NCBI RefSeq assembly: GCF_014058705.1
Contig: NZ_CP059692.1
Location: forward strand, 501,001-565,000
Source: Aureimonas mangrovi
Lineage (GTDB): Bacteria; Pseudomonadota; Alphaproteobacteria; Rhizobiales; Rhizobiaceae
DNA: 64,000 nt
Direction of reading: 5' to 3'
Of this stretch, positions 29,342 to 41,615 are shown one piece after another (position 1 is the stretch's first letter; each line of letters starts with the position of its first letter). A program made the position numbers and the translations under genes. The notes below the pieces were generated by a model. That model was not told the DNA's origin. It saw only the letters and a list, made by a program, of their open reading frames with translations, and did no database searches.

Positions 29342-29506
29342 GGCCTGTTAACCATAAAGTTCGCGATGCGATCCACGCCGCGATGCAAGTCTGGGCGAAG
29401 GATCGGGAGCTTGGTCACGAGAGAAGCTTAACGCGAAGCGCCGTTCGGCACACCCGCCAACGGCGTTTTTCCCCGGCTTGCTGCCCACCCCGCCATTCCG
29501 ACAAGC

Positions 29507-29538
29507 AAAAGGGGCGGAGCCTTGCGGCCCCGCCCCTT
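29507..29538 (-). terminator. rho-independent terminator of typA
   Basis: Read on the minus strand, AAGGGGCGG (29538-29530) pairs with CCGCCCCTT (29517-29509) and continues into TTTGCTTG. The 9-bp GC stem ends in a short T-run 17 bases after the typA stop. Confidence 0.75.
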
Positions 29539-29554
29539 CAAATAATCGTCTACG

Positions 29555-31384
<1,830 letters not shown>

Positions 31385-31444
31385 GTGCAGGCACCGGTGG
31401 TTGGCCGGCGAGCTTCAAGCCGGCTGAAACGGGGATCGACCATG

Positions 31445-31472
31445 ACAAAAAACCCCTTCGGAGCCGAAGGGG
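31445..31472 (-). terminator. rho-independent terminator of the GntP-type permease gene
   Basis: On the minus strand CCCCTTCGG-CT-CCGAAGGGG (31472-31453) is followed by TTTTTT. It lies downstream of the permease gene (stop at 31562) and upstream of typA, separating the two transcripts. The stem and T-run are both textbook. Confidence 0.85.
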
Positions 31473-31561
31473 CCACGATTGCGCCGTGTTCGATTGCGCG
31501 CCCTCTTAACGCATTTTTCGCGCGTGCGAAAGAGGAGGGGGTGGGGCGGGCTCCCCGCCCG

Positions 31562-32950
31562 TCAGAACGCGCCGAAGGTCGAGCCGAGTGCGACCACGGT
31601 AATCGTGGCCGCCAGCGGGACGACGAGCGTGACCACCGCGAGGTCGAAATAGGACTGGCGGTGCGTTAGCGCCGTGATCGTCAGTAGGGAGATCACCGCA
31701 CCGCTGTGGGGCAGGGTGTCGAGGCCGCCCGAAGCGATGGTAGCCACGCGGTGGAGAAGGTCCGGGCTGATCCCCAGCGCCTCGGCACGCTCCAGATAGG
31801 TCGCCCCCAGCGTCTCCAGCGCGATCGACAGGCCGCCTGAGGACGAGCCGGTGATGCCGGCGAGCGTCGTCACGGAAACGGCGAGTGAAATCGCCGGCTG
31901 GTCGGGCGCGATCGACAGGACGGCGTTGCGGATGATCTCGAAGGCGGCGAGCGATGCGATGACGGCACCGTAGCCGACCTCGCTCGCAGTGTTGAAGATC
32001 GGCAGGAGGGAGCCCATCGCGCCCTTGTTGATCGTGTCCTTCGGGTCGTCGATGCTCTTCCAGTTGACGGCGAAGCCGATGAGGATCGCGCCGACGAGCG
32101 CGGCGATCAGCGACCATGTGCCGATGACGGTGCTCGGCGCGACGGCGCCGTAGGCCTCTTCCGCCAGATAAGCGAGGTCGAGGCTCGGGAAAACCAGGAG
32201 CGAAAACAGCGCGTTCAGTCCGATGACGGCGACAATCGGCAGAAGCGCGAGCGCGAAGGAGGGCGCGGCCGCGTCAGGAGCGACGGTGCGGAACGTCTCC
32301 TCGTGCTGGCCGTAGCCCTCGCCCGCGAGGCTCGCGGCGCGGGTGCGCCAGGACAGCCATGCAAGACCGCCGCCGATCATGATCGCGGCGGCGATGAGCC
32401 CGAGGCCCGGCGCGGCGAAGGTGGTGGTGCCGAAGAAGCGCGTCGGGATCGCGTTCTGGATCGAGGGCGTGCCGGGCAGCGCCGTCATCGTGAAGGTGAA
32501 GGAGCCGAGCGCGATCGCCGCTGCGATGAAGCGCTTCGGGATGTCGGCCTCGCGGAACAGGGCGGCCGCGATCGGGTAGATCGCGAAGGCGACGACGAAG
32601 AGCGAGACGCCGCCATAGGTGAGGATGCCGCAGGCCAGCACCACCGCTAGAACCGCCCGCTGGGCGCCGACGCGCTCGATGAGCGTCGACGCGATGGACA
32701 GCGAGGCGCCGCTGTCGGCCATCAGGCGCCCGAACAGCGCGCCGAGCAGGAAGACCGGGAAGAACAGGACGACGTAACCGCCCACGCTCTCCATGAAGAC
32801 CTGCGTGTAGGTGGCGAGCACCGGGCCGCCCTGTGCCAGAAGCACCGCGACAGACGCCATGATCGGCGCGAGGAGGATGACGCTCACGCCGCGATAAGCG
32901 AAGAAGATCAGCCCGCCCAGCGACAGGAGAATGGCGAAAATGCCGATCAT
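31562..32950 (-). CDS. GntP-family permease
   Basis: This 462-residue membrane protein has about twelve hydrophobic segments and belongs to the GntP group, whose characterised members import gluconate and related hydroxy acids with protons. Conserved-looking segments are FALALLPIVAVIGLNALFSLLVF, the GSSSGGLSIALETLG loop near residue 365 and LDTLPHSGAVISLL near 412. The start is ATG 32950, with GGGAGGGG upstream. No sugar-acid kinase gene is adjacent, so the substrate could equally be a ketone body-like or hydroxy acid. It stands alone, with its own terminator. Confidence 0.85.
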   Translation of the reverse strand: MIGIFAILLSLGGLIFFAYRGVSVILLAPIMASVAVLLAQGGPVLATYTQVFMESVGGYVVLFFPVFLLGALFGRLMADSGASLSIASTLIERVGAQRAVLAVVLACGILTYGGVSLFVVAFAIYPIAAALFREADIPKRFIAAAIALGSFTFTMTALPGTPSIQNAIPTRFFGTTTFAAPGLGLIAAAIMIGGGLAWLSWRTRAASLAGEGYGQHEETFRTVAPDAAAPSFALALLPIVAVIGLNALFSLLVFPSLDLAYLAEEAYGAVAPSTVIGTWSLIAALVGAILIGFAVNWKSIDDPKDTINKGAMGSLLPIFNTASEVGYGAVIASLAAFEIIRNAVLSIAPDQPAISLAVSVTTLAGITGSSSGGLSIALETLGATYLERAEALGISPDLLHRVATIASGGLDTLPHSGAVISLLTITALTHRQSYFDLAVVTLVVPLAATITVVALGSTFGAF

Positions 32951-33046
32951 GCTGCGTGTCCCCTCCCGCAGGCTCCCAATTCACCGCGAGTACTGCGATG
33001 CGGCCTGCAAACTAGAGGGGGCACGCTGCAATGCAACCCGGATGGG

Positions 33047-35098
33047 TCAGGCTGCCAGTCCGCGCTTGCGCATCAGCGCGTCCGGGCTCGGCATGCGGCC
33101 GCGGAACGCCTTGTAGAGCTCGGCGGGATCGCGCGAATTGCCGGCCGAGTAGATGTTGGCCGCAAGCCTTGCCGCCGTATCGGCATGGAACGGGTCGCCC
33201 TGTTCGGTGAAGGCCTCGAAGGCGTCCGCGTCGAGCACCTCCGACCACATGTAGGAGTAGTAGCCCGAGGAATAGCCGTCGCCCGAGAAGATGTGCGCGA
33301 AGTGCGGCGAGCGGTGCCGCATCACGATCTCGGCCGGCATGGAGAAATCGGCGAGGATCTCGGCCTCGCGCGCGGCCGGGTCCTCCGGGGCCTCGCCCGC
33401 CTCGTGCAGCGCAAGGTCCACGATCGCGGAGGAGGTGTATTCGACCGTGTCGAAGCCGGCGTCGAAACTGCGGGCGGCGGCCAGACGGTCGGCGAGATCC
33501 TGGGGCATCGGCTCGCCCGTCTCGACATGGCGGGCGTGCGCGGCGAGCACCTGCGGCGTCTCCAGCCAGTGCTCGTAAAGCTGCGAGGGCAGTTCCACGA
33601 AGTCGCGGGCCACCGCCGTACCGGACAGGCTCGGCCATGTGACGTCCGACATCAGGCCGTGCAGCGCATGCCCGAACTCGTGGAAGAGCGTGCGAGCGTC
33701 ATCGAGCGAGAGGAGCGCCGGGCGGCCCGGTGCGGGCTTGGCGAAATTGCAGATGTTGTAGATGATCGGGGTCTGCCCGCCATCCATCTTGTGCTGGGAT
33801 CGCAGGGCGCTCATCCATGCCCCCGAGCGTTTGGAGGACCGCGCGAAATAATCGCCGATGAAAAGGCCCTTCTCGCCGCCGTCGGCGCCGCGCACCCGCC
33901 AGACGCGCGCGTCGGGATGCCAGACCTTCGCGTCCGGCATCGGCTCGAAGGTCAGGCCGAACAGGCGGTTAGCGACATCGAAGGCGGCCGCGATCATCCG
34001 GTCGAGGCTGAAATATGCCTTCACCTCGCCCTCGTCGATCGCGAACTCGGCCTGTCGGCGCTTCTCGGCGTAGTAGCGCCAGTCCCAGGGAGCGATGGCC
34101 CCGTTCTCGCCTTCGGCGGCGGCGATCTCGCGCAGCGCGCCCGCATCGTCCCGCGCGCGTTCCAGCGCCTTGTCCCAGACGGCGGAAAGGAGCGAGCGCA
34201 CGGCGTCCGGCGTCTTCGCCATGGTGTCGTCGAGCTTGTAGGCGGCAAAGGAGGAGAAACCGAGGAGCTTGGCCTTTTCGGCCCGCAGCTTCAGCGTTTC
34301 GGCGATGATGGCGCGGTTGTCGGTCGCCCCGCCGTTCTCGCCGCGGCGCGTCCAGGCGCCGAACGCCTGCTCGCGAAGGTGCCGCCGGGGCGAATAGGTC
34401 AGGAAGGGAACGACGATCGAGCGAGACAGCGTCACGACATGGCCGGGAAGCTCCCGTTCGGCGGCGGCGGACGCCATGGACGAGACGAGGAAGTCCGGAA
34501 GGCCGGCAAAGTCCTCCTCGGCGACGGGCATCGCAAAGGCGCTCTCGTCGGCAAGGACGTTCTGCGAAAAGGCGGTGCCGAGCTCGGACAGGCGCGCGTC
34601 GATCTCGGCGAGGCGCTCGCGGTTCGCGCCCTGAAGTCTGGCGCCGCGCCGCACGAAGCCGGCATGGACGCGCTCGAGAAGCCGCAGCGTTTCGGCGTTG
34701 AGGCCGAGGGTTTCACGCTGGCCGAACAGCGCGTCGATGCGCGCGAACAGCGCCGGGTCCAGCGAGATCGCCGAACCGTGGCGCGAGAGCTTCGGCGCCA
34801 CCGCACGTTCCACGCTCTGCAGCCGGGTGTTCGTATGCGCCCCGGCCAGCGCGTAGAAGGCGCTCGCGACGCGTGTCAGGCCGCGACCGGAGCGCTCCAT
34901 CGCGGCGACCGTGTTGTCGAAGCTCGCCGGCTCGGGGTTGTCCGCGATGGCGCGGATCTCGTCACGGTGCTCGGCCATCGCAGCGTCGAACGCGGCCTCG
35001 AACCCCTCCGGCGCGAGAGCGGCAAAATCGGGCAGCCCGTTCGCGTCGGTCTGCCCGTAGGGAAGAAGCGTTGAAGCGTCGGTGCGAGGAGCCTGCAT
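33047..35098 (-). CDS. M3 family metallopeptidase (oligopeptidase A / peptidyl-dipeptidase Dcp type)
   Basis: This 683-residue zinc peptidase degrades short peptides, most likely in the cytoplasm since no signal peptide is seen. The zinc motif HEFGH is at about residue 472 in LFHEFGHALHG, with the third ligand expected in the following ELPSQLYEHW region. The long helical N-terminal domain (DNTVAAMERSGRGLTRV) and the C-terminal FSGDGYSSGYYSYMWSEVL are typical of Dcp and PrlC. The start is ATG 35098. It is divergent from the MarR gene. Endo- versus dipeptidyl activity cannot be told from sequence. Confidence 0.93.
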   Translation of the reverse strand: MQAPRTDASTLLPYGQTDANGLPDFAALAPEGFEAAFDAAMAEHRDEIRAIADNPEPASFDNTVAAMERSGRGLTRVASAFYALAGAHTNTRLQSVERAVAPKLSRHGSAISLDPALFARIDALFGQRETLGLNAETLRLLERVHAGFVRRGARLQGANRERLAEIDARLSELGTAFSQNVLADESAFAMPVAEEDFAGLPDFLVSSMASAAAERELPGHVVTLSRSIVVPFLTYSPRRHLREQAFGAWTRRGENGGATDNRAIIAETLKLRAEKAKLLGFSSFAAYKLDDTMAKTPDAVRSLLSAVWDKALERARDDAGALREIAAAEGENGAIAPWDWRYYAEKRRQAEFAIDEGEVKAYFSLDRMIAAAFDVANRLFGLTFEPMPDAKVWHPDARVWRVRGADGGEKGLFIGDYFARSSKRSGAWMSALRSQHKMDGGQTPIIYNICNFAKPAPGRPALLSLDDARTLFHEFGHALHGLMSDVTWPSLSGTAVARDFVELPSQLYEHWLETPQVLAAHARHVETGEPMPQDLADRLAAARSFDAGFDTVEYTSSAIVDLALHEAGEAPEDPAAREAEILADFSMPAEIVMRHRSPHFAHIFSGDGYSSGYYSYMWSEVLDADAFEAFTEQGDPFHADTAARLAANIYSAGNSRDPAELYKAFRGRMPSPDALMRKRGLAA

Positions 35099-35260
35099 GA
35101 ATGGGCGTCTCCGGTTTGCAGTTCGCGATGGCCGAGGCTAGATAGTGTCGGTCGCGCGCAAAGTGAAAGCCTCGGCCGGCAAGCGGCGGCGAAAGTCGTG
35201 AGCTCGTCCGCCGTCCGCCGCGCTTCGGCCGCGCATCGAAGCCGGTCACAGGAAAACCGC

Positions 35261-35767
35261 GTGTCTCATCTGACGACTGGAAATACGCTCGGCTTTCTCC
35301 TGACGGATACTGCCCGCCTTTTCCGGCAGTTCTTCGAAAAGAACGTGACGGAAAACGGCCTCGGGCTGACGCCGGGGGAAATCCGCGCGCTCGCCAACAC
35401 CGTGCGCTTCCGGGGTTCGCGCCAGGCGGTCCTGGCCGAACGGATGGGCGTCGAGCCGATGACGCTGTCTTCCTATCTCGACCGGCTGGAAAGCCGCGGC
35501 CTCGTTGCGCGCACGGTCGATCCGGCGGACCGGCGGGCCAAGCTCGTGGAGCCGACGGACGCCGCCTTCGACATCCTCGACCAGCTCGACCCGCTTTTCG
35601 AGGACGTCTATCTCCAGGCCACGCACGGGCTCGAAGAGGCGCAGGTCGATGCGATGTCGGCGAGCCTGCGGATTATCCGCGCCAACCTGACGAACGACCA
35701 TGGGCTCCTGGCCGAGATGAACATTCTCTCGCGCCAGAACGGCACGCCCGGCGACAAGGCGGACTGA
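35261..35767 (+). CDS. MarR family transcriptional regulator
   Basis: This 168-residue winged-helix regulator has its recognition region in RQAVLAERMGVEPMTLSSYLDRLESRGLV, shown around residue 50-78 with wing residues TVDPADRRAKLVEPT. Long helices at both ends should form the dimer. I chose GTG 35261 because AGGA lies about 7 bases upstream and homology begins at FLLTDTARLFRQFF; GTG 35198 would add 21 basic residues. It is divergent from the M3 peptidase gene and 97 bases ahead of an MFS exporter gene in the same direction, a common MarR-efflux arrangement, so it may repress that exporter. Confidence 0.85.
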   Translation: MSHLTTGNTLGFLLTDTARLFRQFFEKNVTENGLGLTPGEIRALANTVRFRGSRQAVLAERMGVEPMTLSSYLDRLESRGLVARTVDPADRRAKLVEPTDAAFDILDQLDPLFEDVYLQATHGLEEAQVDAMSASLRIIRANLTNDHGLLAEMNILSRQNGTPGDKAD

Positions 35768-35864
35768 GGCGGGGGCGCTCGCGTTTGCATCGCCGCGCAC
35801 CGGCCTTATAACGGAATGAGCGCCACCGTTCCCCGGCGCGGCACGCAACTTCCCGGCGGTCTTA

Positions 35865-37076
35865 ATGCCACGAGCGATGTCGGAACGTCGCACGAGCCTG
35901 ATCGGCGCGCTTCTCGTCGCCATCGGCCCCATCTCCATGGCCCTCTACACGCCGGCCATGCCGACGCTCGTCCATGTGTTCGAAACCGACGAGAGCCTCG
36001 TGAAGCTCACGCTCTCGCTCTATTTCGCGGGCTTCGCCGTCACCCAGCTTCTCTGCGGCCCGCTGTCGGACGGTTTCGGCCGACGGCGCATCACCATCAT
36101 CTTCCTGATCCTCTATCTCGTCGGCTCGGTGATGGCGATCATGGCGCCCTCGATCGAATGGCTTCTGGTCGCGCGCCTCGTGCAGGGAGCGGGCGCCTCG
36201 GTCGGCATCGCCACCTCGCGGGCCATCGTGCGGGACCAGTATTCCGGCGAGACATCGGCGCGGATCATGAACGCCATCGGCATCATGCTGGCGATCGGGC
36301 CGGCCTTCGCGCCCTTCATCGGCGGCTTCACGCTGGCGCTGGCCGGCTGGCATGCAAGCTTCGTGGTGATGCTTTTCTTCGGCCTCGCCGTCATTGGGGT
36401 CGTCTTCGGCGCCATGCGCGAGACGACGGTGGCGGACCCGGAGCTGGTGCGCCCGCGCCAGCTGATGCGCTCCTATCGCCGGCTCTTCTCCAGCCGGCAA
36501 TTCCTGACGACGGTCATCACCGTCGCCGGGTCGGTGGGCGCGATCTACACGCTCGCCACCGTCCTGCCCTTCGTTCTCATCGATGGCGCAGGGCTGACGC
36601 CCACGCAATACGGCATCGGCATGCTCGCCCAGTCGGGCCTGTTCTTCCTCGGCTCGCTGGTGATGCGCGGGCTGATGCGGCGCTACACCGCCTACGGACT
36701 GGTCCCGCTCGGCCTGTTCTGCGTCGGCCTCGGCGGCGCAATGCTGCTTCTCAGCATCTGGCTCCTGCCGGTGTCCTATCTGTCGATCATGGTGCCGATC
36801 GGTGTCTATGCCTTCGGCGTCGCGTTCGTGATGCCGGCGATGACGACGGCCTCTCTCGCGCCGTTCCCCGGCATCGCCGGCGCTGCAGCCGCCGCAATGG
36901 GTTTCGTTCAGATGGGCGCGGGTCTCGTCGGCGGGCTTATCTGCGCGGCGATCGGGGAGCCGGTTCTGGCCACGCAGATCGTCATCCCGGCGATGGCGGC
37001 GATGGCGATCGCCGCCTATCTCGTCTACCGCGCCGACGAGCGTTCACTGCCGCCCGCGCAAGCGACCGGCGAGTAG
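35865..37076 (+). CDS. MFS multidrug efflux transporter, Bcr/CflA family
   Basis: This 403-residue inner-membrane antiporter has about twelve transmembrane segments. MALYTPAMPTLVHVFE near residue 25 and the loop 2-3 motif GPLSDGFGRRRITI near 66 are typical of the Bcr/CflA drug-resistance branch, as is RLVQGAGASVGIATSRAIVRD near 105. ATG 35865 is used; ATG 35877 gives a protein four residues shorter, and neither has a strong ribosome site. It follows a MarR gene, which may control it. It ends three bases from a convergent gene. The substrates exported are unknown. Confidence 0.9.
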   Translation: MPRAMSERRTSLIGALLVAIGPISMALYTPAMPTLVHVFETDESLVKLTLSLYFAGFAVTQLLCGPLSDGFGRRRITIIFLILYLVGSVMAIMAPSIEWLLVARLVQGAGASVGIATSRAIVRDQYSGETSARIMNAIGIMLAIGPAFAPFIGGFTLALAGWHASFVVMLFFGLAVIGVVFGAMRETTVADPELVRPRQLMRSYRRLFSSRQFLTTVITVAGSVGAIYTLATVLPFVLIDGAGLTPTQYGIGMLAQSGLFFLGSLVMRGLMRRYTAYGLVPLGLFCVGLGGAMLLLSIWLLPVSYLSIMVPIGVYAFGVAFVMPAMTTASLAPFPGIAGAAAAAMGFVQMGAGLVGGLICAAIGEPVLATQIVIPAMAAMAIAAYLVYRADERSLPPAQATGE

Positions 37077-37079
37077 GGC

Positions 37080-38093
37080 CTATTCGGCCGCGAGGCTCGG
37101 CTCGGCGTTCCCCAGATCCTGCATGATCTGGGCGGCGATGCGGAAGGAGTTCACCCGCGCGGCATGGTCGTGAATCTGGCCGGTGAGGATCACCTCGTCC
37201 GGCCTGTAGGCCTCGATGAAGCCGCCGAGTTTCTCGCGCACCGTCTGCGCGGACCCCACCGCCGAAATGCGCAGTGCCTCATCCACCATTGCCCGCGCGC
37301 CCTCGCCGATCTCGGCGTCGATGTCGTCGACCGGGCGCGGCAACGGCCCCGGCTGCCCGGAGCGAAGCCGCGCGAAAGCCTGCTGCATGGACGACTGGAG
37401 CCGCCGGCCCTCCGCGTCCGTCTCGGCGGCGAAGACGTTGATCGCGAGCATGAAGTGCGGCGCGTCGATCGCGCCGGGCCGGAAGGTCTGGCGATAGACC
37501 TCGACGGCCTGCTCCAATGCGGCCGGCGCGAAATGCGAGGCGAAGGCGTAGGGCAGCCCGAGATGGGCGGCAAGCTGCGCGCCGAAGAGCGAGGAGCCTA
37601 GAATCCAGACGGGGACGTTGGTGCCCATGCCAGGCACGGCGCGAATGCGCTGGTTCGGCTCGGCCTCCTCGAAATAGGCCATCAGCTCGACGACATCTTG
37701 GGGGAAGTTGTCGGAGTTCTCAAGGCTGCGGCGCAGCGCGCGCGCTGTCAGCATGTCGGTCCCCGGCGCGCGTCCGACGCCGAGGTCGATCCGGTCCGGA
37801 TAGAGCGTCGCGAGCGTGCCGAACTGCTCGGCGATCACGAGCGGGGCGTGGTTCGGGAGCATGATCCCGCCCGCGCCGACGCGGATCGTCTTCGTCCCGC
37901 CTGCCACATGGCCGATGACGACGGCCGTCGCGGCGCTGGCGATCCCGGTCATGTTGTGGTGCTCGGCCAACCAGAAACGCCTGTAGCCCCAGCTTTCCGC
38001 GTTTTGCGCAAGGTCCAGCGTGTTGGCCATCGCGTCGGCCGGCGTCGAGCCTTCGGGCACGGGCGAAAGATCGAGAACGGAATAGGGGATCAT
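37080..38093 (-). CDS. LLM class flavin-dependent oxidoreductase (luciferase-like)
   Basis: This 337-residue TIM-barrel flavoprotein has bacterial-luciferase-like features. It starts [36 protein letters not shown] near residue 39 and [16 protein letters not shown] near 73 form part of the flavin site, and [13 protein letters not shown] is at about 103. It resembles E. coli YhbW, whose role is unknown. I chose ATG 38093; the frame extends 40 codons further but without homology. It is divergent from the lactate permease gene. An FMN-dependent monooxygenase activity is likely from the family only. Confidence 0.87.
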   Translation of the reverse strand: MIPYSVLDLSPVPEGSTPADAMANTLDLAQNAESWGYRRFWLAEHHNMTGIASAATAVVIGHVAGGTKTIRVGAGGIMLPNHAPLVIAEQFGTLATLYPDRIDLGVGRAPGTDMLTARALRRSLENSDNFPQDVVELMAYFEEAEPNQRIRAVPGMGTNVPVWILGSSLFGAQLAAHLGLPYAFASHFAPAALEQAVEVYRQTFRPGAIDAPHFMLAINVFAAETDAEGRRLQSSMQQAFARLRSGQPGPLPRPVDDIDAEIGEGARAMVDEALRISAVGSAQTVREKLGGFIEAYRPDEVILTGQIHDHAARVNSFRIAAQIMQDLGNAEPSLAAE

Positions 38094-38247
38094 CGCGGAA
38101 CTCTCCGTCTTGCGTCCCCGGCAGATGGGAAGGCAGGCTTCGCATTTCCACCGCTTCGAGCAACTCTCGCACAGGAAGAGGAAGACAACACCGAATTCCT
38201 CCGATAGCTTCACACTCGGGAGTAGGATGACCGGGGGAGGCGTCGTC

Positions 38248-40032
38248 GTGAATCAAGGCCTATTGTTCGTACTGGCGCTCGCGCCGATCGCCATCGTCTT
38301 CATTCTTCTGGTGGTGATGCGACGTTCGGCGAAGCTCGCGATGCTCGTCGCCTATCTCGCGACGGCGCTGCTCGCGCTTACAGTCTGGGGGCAGGCCTTC
38401 TCCACCGTCGCGGCGGCTACGATCAACGGCATCGTCACCGCGCTGACGCTGCTCTTCATCATCTTCGGCTCCATCCTCCTTCTGCAGACGGTGCAGGAAA
38501 GCGGCGCGATTCGCGCGATCCGCAACGGCTTCACCGAGCTTTCGCCCGACAGGCGCATCCAGGCGATCATCATCGCCTGGCTCTTCGGCTCGATGATCGA
38601 GGGCGCCTCGGGCTTCGGAACGCCGGCTGCCGTCGCCGCGCCGCTGCTCGTTGCGATCGGCTTCCCGGCGATGGCGGCCGTTCTTGTCACGCTCATCATC
38701 CAGTCCGTCCCGGTCTCCTTCGGCGCGGTCGGCACGCCCATGCTCGTCGGCGTCCAGACGGGCCTCGGATCGAGTGCGGAAGTGGCCGCGAGCATCGCGC
38801 CGCTCTCGGTCCCCGAATACATCGTGGCGGTCGCCGCCAACGTCGCGATGGTCCACGCCATCGTCGGCTTCGTCATTCCGTTGATGATGGTGGGCATGCT
38901 CACGCGCTTCTTCGGCGCCAACCGTTCCTTCGCCGATGGCTTCCGCGTCTGGCCCTTCGCGCTCTTCGCCGGCTTCGCCTTCACGGTCCCGTACTATCTC
39001 GTCGCCTGGCTCCTCGGGCCGGAGTTCCCCTCGCTCCTCGGCGGGCTCATCGGCCTCGCCATCGTCGTGCCGGCGGCGCGCGCCGGCTTCCTGATGCCGA
39101 AGGACCGGTTCGACTTCCCGGCGCGCTCGGCGGCGAACGAGCACTGGTTCGGCACGCTGCGCTCGGCCGAGGCCGAAGACATGGCGGCCGCGCCTGCAGC
39201 GCCCGGCCGCGGCATCTCCCTGATGCGGGCCTGGTCGCCTTACCTCATCGTCGCGCTGCTTCTGGTGGCCACGCGCGTCATCGCGCCCCTGAAGGCCGCC
39301 CTGACTTCGCCAGAGGCGACACTTGCCTTCACCGACCTGTTCGGCTCGGGGATCAACGCCACCGCGCAGCTTCTCTACTCGCCGGGCTCGATCCTGATCA
39401 TCGCCTCCGTGATCTCCTTCTTTCTGTTCAAGATGAGCGGCGCGGCCTACGGGCGCGCCTGGTCCGGCTCGGCGCAGACGATGGTCGCAGCCGCGCCCGC
39501 TCTCCTCATTGCCGTGCCGATGGTGCAGGTGTTCCTGAACACTGGGCGCGGGCCCTTCGAGTCCATGCCGCTGGTGCTGGCCGAGGGCGTGGCCGGCGCG
39601 ACGGGCGGGACCTGGCCGCTGTTCTCGCCGCTCATCGGCGCGCTCGGCGCCTTCATCGCCGGGTCGAACACCGTCTCGAACATGATGTTCTCGCTCTTCC
39701 AGTTCTCGGCCGCCGAGCAGATTGGACTTGCCGGCTTCGGCGCGATGATCGTCGTTACGCTGCAGGCCGTGGGCGGCGCCGCCGGCAACATGATCTGCGT
39801 GCACAACGTGGTGGCGGCCTCGGCGGTCGTCGGCCTCACCGACCGCGAGGGCGACGTCATCCGCATGACGCTGATCCCGATGGCCTACTACGTGGTGCAG
39901 GCCGGCCTCATCGGCATGTCGCTGATCTACGGCGGCATCTGGTGGGCGCTGGCTCTCGTCTGGCTTGCAGGCGTCGTCACGGCGATGGCCTACAATCGCG
40001 GCGCGACGAACCCGTCGACAGTCGCTGCCTGA
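38248..40032 (+). CDS. L-lactate permease family transporter
   Basis: This protein of about 594 residues has roughly thirteen hydrophobic segments and belongs to the LctP family of proton-coupled lactate/glycolate importers. Key stretches are [35 protein letters not shown], and near the end [19 protein letters not shown] and [11 protein letters not shown], all conserved in LctP. I chose GTG 38248 because GGGGGAGG lies 7 bases ahead; ATG 38227 is an alternative. No lactate dehydrogenase gene is adjacent. The sodium symporter gene follows after about 90 bases, so two monocarboxylate- or amino-acid-type importers sit together. Confidence 0.9.
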   Translation: MNQGLLFVLALAPIAIVFILLVVMRRSAKLAMLVAYLATALLALTVWGQAFSTVAAATINGIVTALTLLFIIFGSILLLQTVQESGAIRAIRNGFTELSPDRRIQAIIIAWLFGSMIEGASGFGTPAAVAAPLLVAIGFPAMAAVLVTLIIQSVPVSFGAVGTPMLVGVQTGLGSSAEVAASIAPLSVPEYIVAVAANVAMVHAIVGFVIPLMMVGMLTRFFGANRSFADGFRVWPFALFAGFAFTVPYYLVAWLLGPEFPSLLGGLIGLAIVVPAARAGFLMPKDRFDFPARSAANEHWFGTLRSAEAEDMAAAPAAPGRGISLMRAWSPYLIVALLLVATRVIAPLKAALTSPEATLAFTDLFGSGINATAQLLYSPGSILIIASVISFFLFKMSGAAYGRAWSGSAQTMVAAAPALLIAVPMVQVFLNTGRGPFESMPLVLAEGVAGATGGTWPLFSPLIGALGAFIAGSNTVSNMMFSLFQFSAAEQIGLAGFGAMIVVTLQAVGGAAGNMICVHNVVAASAVVGLTDREGDVIRMTLIPMAYYVVQAGLIGMSLIYGGIWWALALVWLAGVVTAMAYNRGATNPSTVAA

Positions 40033-40121
40033 GACAAAGGCTTCCGCTGGGGCTTGTCTCCGCGTGTCCGGTCGATAGAAGTCCGGCACGTGAAAAGACG
40101 GGACGCAGCGGGAGCATCGCC

Positions 40122-41615
40122 TTGACAGGTATCTGGATCAGCCTTTCGGCCTATTTCGTGCTGATGCTCGCCATAGGCCTCTATGCCTGGCGACGCTCCA
40201 CGGCCAGTTCGGAAGACTACATGCTGGGCGGGCGCCGTCTGCGCCCTTCGGTTGCGGCGCTTTCGGCCGGCGCGTCCGACATGAGCGGCTGGCTCCTGCT
40301 CGGCCTGCCGGGGGCGCTTTATGCCTCGGGTCTCGTCGAGGCCTGGATCGGCATCGGGCTCTTCGTCGGCGCCTTCGTCAACTGGATCGTCGTCGCCCCG
40401 CGCCTGCGCGAGCAGACGGAACGCTACGACAACAGCCTCACGATCCCGCAATTCCTCGCCAGCCGGTTCCCCACGCGGGCCGTGGCGTTGCGCACCATCT
40501 CGGCGCTGGTGATCGTCGTCTTCTTCGCGGTCTACACGGCTTCCGGGCTCGTTGCCGGGGGCAAGCTGTTCGAGAGCGCCTTCGCCGACCTCCTCGATCT
40601 GCCGGGCGTGAGCGACTATGCGCTCGGCGTCTGGCTGACGCTGCTCGTGGTGCTCGCCTACACCGTCGTCGGCGGGTTCCTGGCTGTCAGCCTCACCGAT
40701 TTCGTGCAGGGCCTCATCATGATGCTGGCGCTGATCATCATGCCGGCGGTGGTTCTTTACGCTGGAGAGGGCGCGGGCTTCGCACAGGCGGGCGAGCGCC
40801 TGTCGGCGGTGGATCCGAATTTCCTCTCACTCACCGGAGGGCTGACCTTCGTCGGCTTCCTCTCCGCCGTCACCTGGGGTCTCGGCTATTTCGGCCAGCC
40901 GCACATCATCGTGCGCTTCATGGCGATCCGCTCGGTGCGCGACGTTCCCGCCGCGCGCAACATCGGCATGGCGTGGATGGCGGTCTCGCTCCTCGGCGCC
41001 GTCGGCGTCGGCATCTTCGGGCGCGCCTACGCGCTGCGCAACGGGTTGGAGGTCACGGATCCGGAGACGATCTTCATCGTCCTTGCCGACCTTCTCTTCC
41101 ACCCGCTCGTCACGGGCTTCCTCCTGGCCGCTCTCCTGGCGGCGGTGATGAGCACGATTTCCTCCCAGCTTCTCGTCGCGTCCTCCTCGCTGACCGAAGA
41201 CCTCTACCGTCTGTTCCTGCGGCGCGAGGCAGGCGAGCGCGAGCGCGTGACGGTCGGGCGCGTCTGTGTGGTGCTGGTGGGGCTTGTCGCGGCGGTGATC
41301 GCGGGTGATCCCGAGTCGCAGGTTCTCGGCCTCGTGGCCAACGCCTGGGCCGGCTTCGGCGCCGCCTTCGGCCCGCTCATCCTGCTCGCGCTCCTGTGGC
41401 CGCGCATGAGCGGCGCCGGAGCGGTCGCCGGCCTCGTCACCGGCGCGGTGACGGTGCTTGTCTGGATTTCGCTCGGCTGGAACGCGAGCTTCCTCGGCGG
41501 GCCCGGCGTCTACGAGATCATCCCGGGCTTCCTGTTCTCGCTCCTGGCCATCGTCGCGGTTTCGCTCGCGACGCGCAGCGAGAACGAGTTCCGGCCGCTG
41601 AAGGCGGCGGGCTGA
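40122..41615 (+). CDS. sodium/proline symporter, PutP family
   Basis: This 497-residue sodium:solute symporter has about thirteen transmembrane helices. YMLGGRRLRPSVAALSAGASDMSGWLLLGLPG, seen here near residues 34-66, carries the sodium-binding Ala/Ser region of PutP. NSLTIPQFLASRFP, FVGFLSAVTWGLGYFGQPHI and the late STISSQLLVASSSLTEDLYR confirm the proline branch. The start is TTG 40122 with GGGAG upstream; no ATG or GTG fits. A long hairpin overlaps the stop codon. No putA is visible in this window. Confidence 0.91.
   Translation: MTGIWISLSAYFVLMLAIGLYAWRRSTASSEDYMLGGRRLRPSVAALSAGASDMSGWLLLGLPGALYASGLVEAWIGIGLFVGAFVNWIVVAPRLREQTERYDNSLTIPQFLASRFPTRAVALRTISALVIVVFFAVYTASGLVAGGKLFESAFADLLDLPGVSDYALGVWLTLLVVLAYTVVGGFLAVSLTDFVQGLIMMLALIIMPAVVLYAGEGAGFAQAGERLSAVDPNFLSLTGGLTFVGFLSAVTWGLGYFGQPHIIVRFMAIRSVRDVPAARNIGMAWMAVSLLGAVGVGIFGRAYALRNGLEVTDPETIFIVLADLLFHPLVTGFLLAALLAAVMSTISSQLLVASSSLTEDLYRLFLRREAGERERVTVGRVCVVLVGLVAAVIAGDPESQVLGLVANAWAGFGAAFGPLILLALLWPRMSGAGAVAGLVTGAVTVLVWISLGWNASFLGGPGVYEIIPGFLFSLLAIVAVSLATRSENEFRPLKAAG

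Noticed and set aside
40031-40060. GAGACAA/TTGTCTC hairpin after the lactate permease gene as a terminator
   Set aside because: Stem of seven pairs with a 16-base loop and no T-run; the downstream symporter gene may be co-transcribed.
38260-40089. 609-codon minus-strand open frame opposite the lactate permease gene
   Set aside because: The translation is dominated by R, D, E, G and H with no domain, while the plus strand has the LctP motifs and hydrophobic segments.
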